Origin: Pseudomonadota bacterium
Lineage (GTDB): Bacteria > Pseudomonadota > Gammaproteobacteria > Xanthomonadales > Xanthomonadaceae
Direction: 5' to 3'
DNA length: 6,846 nt
Assembly (NCBI GenBank): GCA_023391775.1
Contig: JAEWAG010000377.1
Span: 1-6,846, forward strand
The position numbers and the translations under genes were made by a program. The notes under the pieces are model-generated. The model was not told the origin of the DNA, did not search any database, and saw only the letters and a program-made list of their open reading frames with translations. Within the stretch, counting starts at the first letter, position 1, and every line of letters begins with the position of its first letter. Below, piece after piece: positions 5,457 through 6,846 of this stretch.

Positions 5457-6846
5457 GTGAGCCACGACCCGCCGCGCGACCCGAGCCTGCTCCAGGCCCT
5501 CGCTCCCCTGCTGTTCCTGGTCGCCGCCCTGGTCTGCGCGGTGAACCTGTTCGAAGACGCGGCCTACGGCCCCAACCAGGTGGCGCTGATGCTGGCCAGC
5601 GGCGTGGCCGCGCTGGTGGGCCTGCGCAACGGCCTGGCCTGGGACGATATCCAGGACAGCCTGGTGCAGGGCGTGTCGCTGGCGATCGTGCCGATCTTCA
5701 TCCTGCTGTCGGTGGGCGCGCTGATCGGCACCTGGATCCTCAGCGGCACGGTGCCGGCACTGATCGTGTACGGCATGGAGCTGATGCATCCGGCCTACTT
5801 CTACCCGGCCACCTGCCTGATCTGCGGCATCGTCGCCCTGGCCATCGGCAGCTCCTGGACCGTGGCCGGCACCCTGGGCGTGGCCCTGATCGGCGTGGCC
5901 CAGGGCATGGACATGTCGCTGCCGATCACCGCCGGCGCGGTGATCTCCGGGGCCTACTTCGGCGACAAGATGTCGCCGGTCTCGGACACCACCATCATCG
6001 CGCCGGCCGCCGCTGGCGCCGAGCTGTTCGCACACATCCGGCACCTGACCTGGACCACGTTCCCCAGCCTGGCGATCGCGCTCGTGCTCTTCACCGCGGT
6101 GGGCCTGGCGGGGGATTCCTCCGGCGGCGCGGACGCCGGCTTCGGCGACCTGCCGCAACTGCTGGGGGCCCACTACGACCTGGGGTGGTACCTGCTGCTC
6201 CCGCTGGCCGTGGTGTTCGCACTGGCGATGCTGCGCTTCCCGGCCTACCCGACGATCATGGTGGGCGCGCTTCTGGGCGGCGTGTTCGCGGTGTTGTTCC
6301 AGCCGGAGCTGACGGTCGCGCTGGCCGGCGACGCGGAGCTGTCGCGGCCAATGGCCCTGCTCTCGGGCGTGTGGAAGGCGCTGTTCGGCGGCTACCAGGC
6401 CAGCACCGGCAATGCGGCCGTCGACGACCTCCTCAGCCGCGGCGGCATGGAAAGCATGCTCAACACGGTGTGGCTGATCATCTGCGCGCTGGGTTTCGGC
6501 GCGGTCATGGAGCGCACCGGACTCCTCGAACGCATGATCCGCAGCGTGCTGGCGGCGGCGAAGTCGTCCGGCTCGCTGATCGCCGCCGCCATCGCCACCG
6601 CGTTCGGCACGAACGTCGTCGCCGCCGACCAGTACATGGCCCTGGTGCTGCCGGGGCGGCTCTACCAGCCGGAGTTCCGCCGCCGCGGGCTCGCGCCGGA
6701 GAACCTGTCCCGTGCGCTCGAGGACGGCGGCACCATCACTTCTCCGCTGGTGCCGTGGAATACGGGTGGCGCGTACTTGGCCGCGACCCTGGGCGTGGCG
6801 ACGCTGGACTACCTGCCGTACGCGTTCTTCAACCTGGTGGGCCCCG
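5457..6846 (+). CDS. nhaC: NhaC-family Na+/H+ antiporter, partial at right edge
   Basis: From the GTG at 5457, 463 codons remain open to the window end, so only a short C-terminal piece should be missing. The inner-membrane protein has roughly 11 hydrophobic segments visible and the signatures of the NhaC family: GSSWTVAGTLGVALIG (131-146), GAYFGDKMSPVSDTT (165-179), GTNVVAADQYMALVLPGRLY (384-403) and LEDGGTITSPLVPWNTGGAY (421-440). Family members exchange Na+ for H+; some relatives instead run malate/lactate antiport or carry amino acids, so the exact substrate is not certain. No ATG gives the full family N-terminus. The GTG follows a weak GGA at 5447-5449 with 7-base spacing, and the first membrane segment begins near residue 12. 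It begins 21 bp after the permease stop with no terminator between, so cotranscription and perhaps translational coupling are likely. It is easily missed because of the GTG start and truncation. Confidence -1.
   Translation, partial: MSHDPPRDPSLLQALAPLLFLVAALVCAVNLFEDAAYGPNQVALMLASGVAALVGLRNGLAWDDIQDSLVQGVSLAIVPIFILLSVGALIGTWILSGTVPALIVYGMELMHPAYFYPATCLICGIVALAIGSSWTVAGTLGVALIGVAQGMDMSLPITAGAVISGAYFGDKMSPVSDTTIIAPAAAGAELFAHIRHLTWTTFPSLAIALVLFTAVGLAGDSSGGADAGFGDLPQLLGAHYDLGWYLLLPLAVVFALAMLRFPAYPTIMVGALLGGVFAVLFQPELTVALAGDAELSRPMALLSGVWKALFGGYQASTGNAAVDDLLSRGGMESMLNTVWLIICALGFGAVMERTGLLERMIRSVLAAAKSSGSLIAAAIATAFGTNVVAADQYMALVLPGRLYQPEFRRRGLAPENLSRALEDGGTITSPLVPWNTGGAYLAATLGVATLDYLPYAFFNLVGP

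Noticed and set aside
3960..6173. A 737-codon leftward open frame
   Set aside because: It lies antisense to the permease and the NhaC gene. Its His/Gln/Arg/Gly/Asp-rich translation mirrors hydrophobic membrane codons on the other strand and shows no recognisable domain.

Overview
The window reads as ordinary chromosomal DNA from a high-GC gammaproteobacterium, most likely Lysobacteraceae/Xanthomonadaceae (the Lysobacter, Luteimonas, Pseudoxanthomonas, Xanthomonas group). This is judged from very strong G/C third-position bias, an E. coli-type SerA and a Pseudomonas-type D-2-hydroxyglutarate dehydrogenase; the genus cannot be fixed by eye. It holds six genes, the two at the edges cut off by the window. 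There is no tRNA, rRNA, CRISPR array, insertion sequence or phage gene, and no gene-free stretch longer than about 255 bp.

Left half (1-3195): two leftward genes face serA across a 253-bp divergent intergenic region. The leftward pair is a flavoprotein dehydrogenase (D-2-hydroxyglutarate dehydrogenase type) followed by a small secreted Ser/Gly/Ala-rich protein that runs off the left edge. SerA starts L-serine synthesis by oxidising 3-phosphoglycerate. Relatives of this SerA recycle NADH by reducing 2-oxoglutarate to D-2-hydroxyglutarate, which the flavoprotein re-oxidises, passing electrons toward the respiratory chain. The shared control region carries a direct repeat in phase with the DNA helix next to a candidate serA promoter, plus a separate inverted repeat.

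Right half (3196-6846): a Nudix hydrolase gene converges on serA with a 21-bp gap and a GC-rich dyad. It is divergent from a rightward transporter pair: a 12-helix APC-superfamily amino acid permease (cationic-amino-acid-transporter type), then, 21 bp downstream, an NhaC-family Na+/H+ antiporter that continues past the right edge. The 173-bp Nudix/permease intergenic region contains a clear imperfect palindrome that is a good operator candidate.

No exotic defence or mobile system is visible. The points most worth following are the SerA/D2HGDH coupling with its shared control region, the linked secreted protein, the palindrome before the permease, and the atypical Nudix box. Several very long alternative-frame reading frames (up to 1026 codons) are artefacts of high GC content and were rejected.
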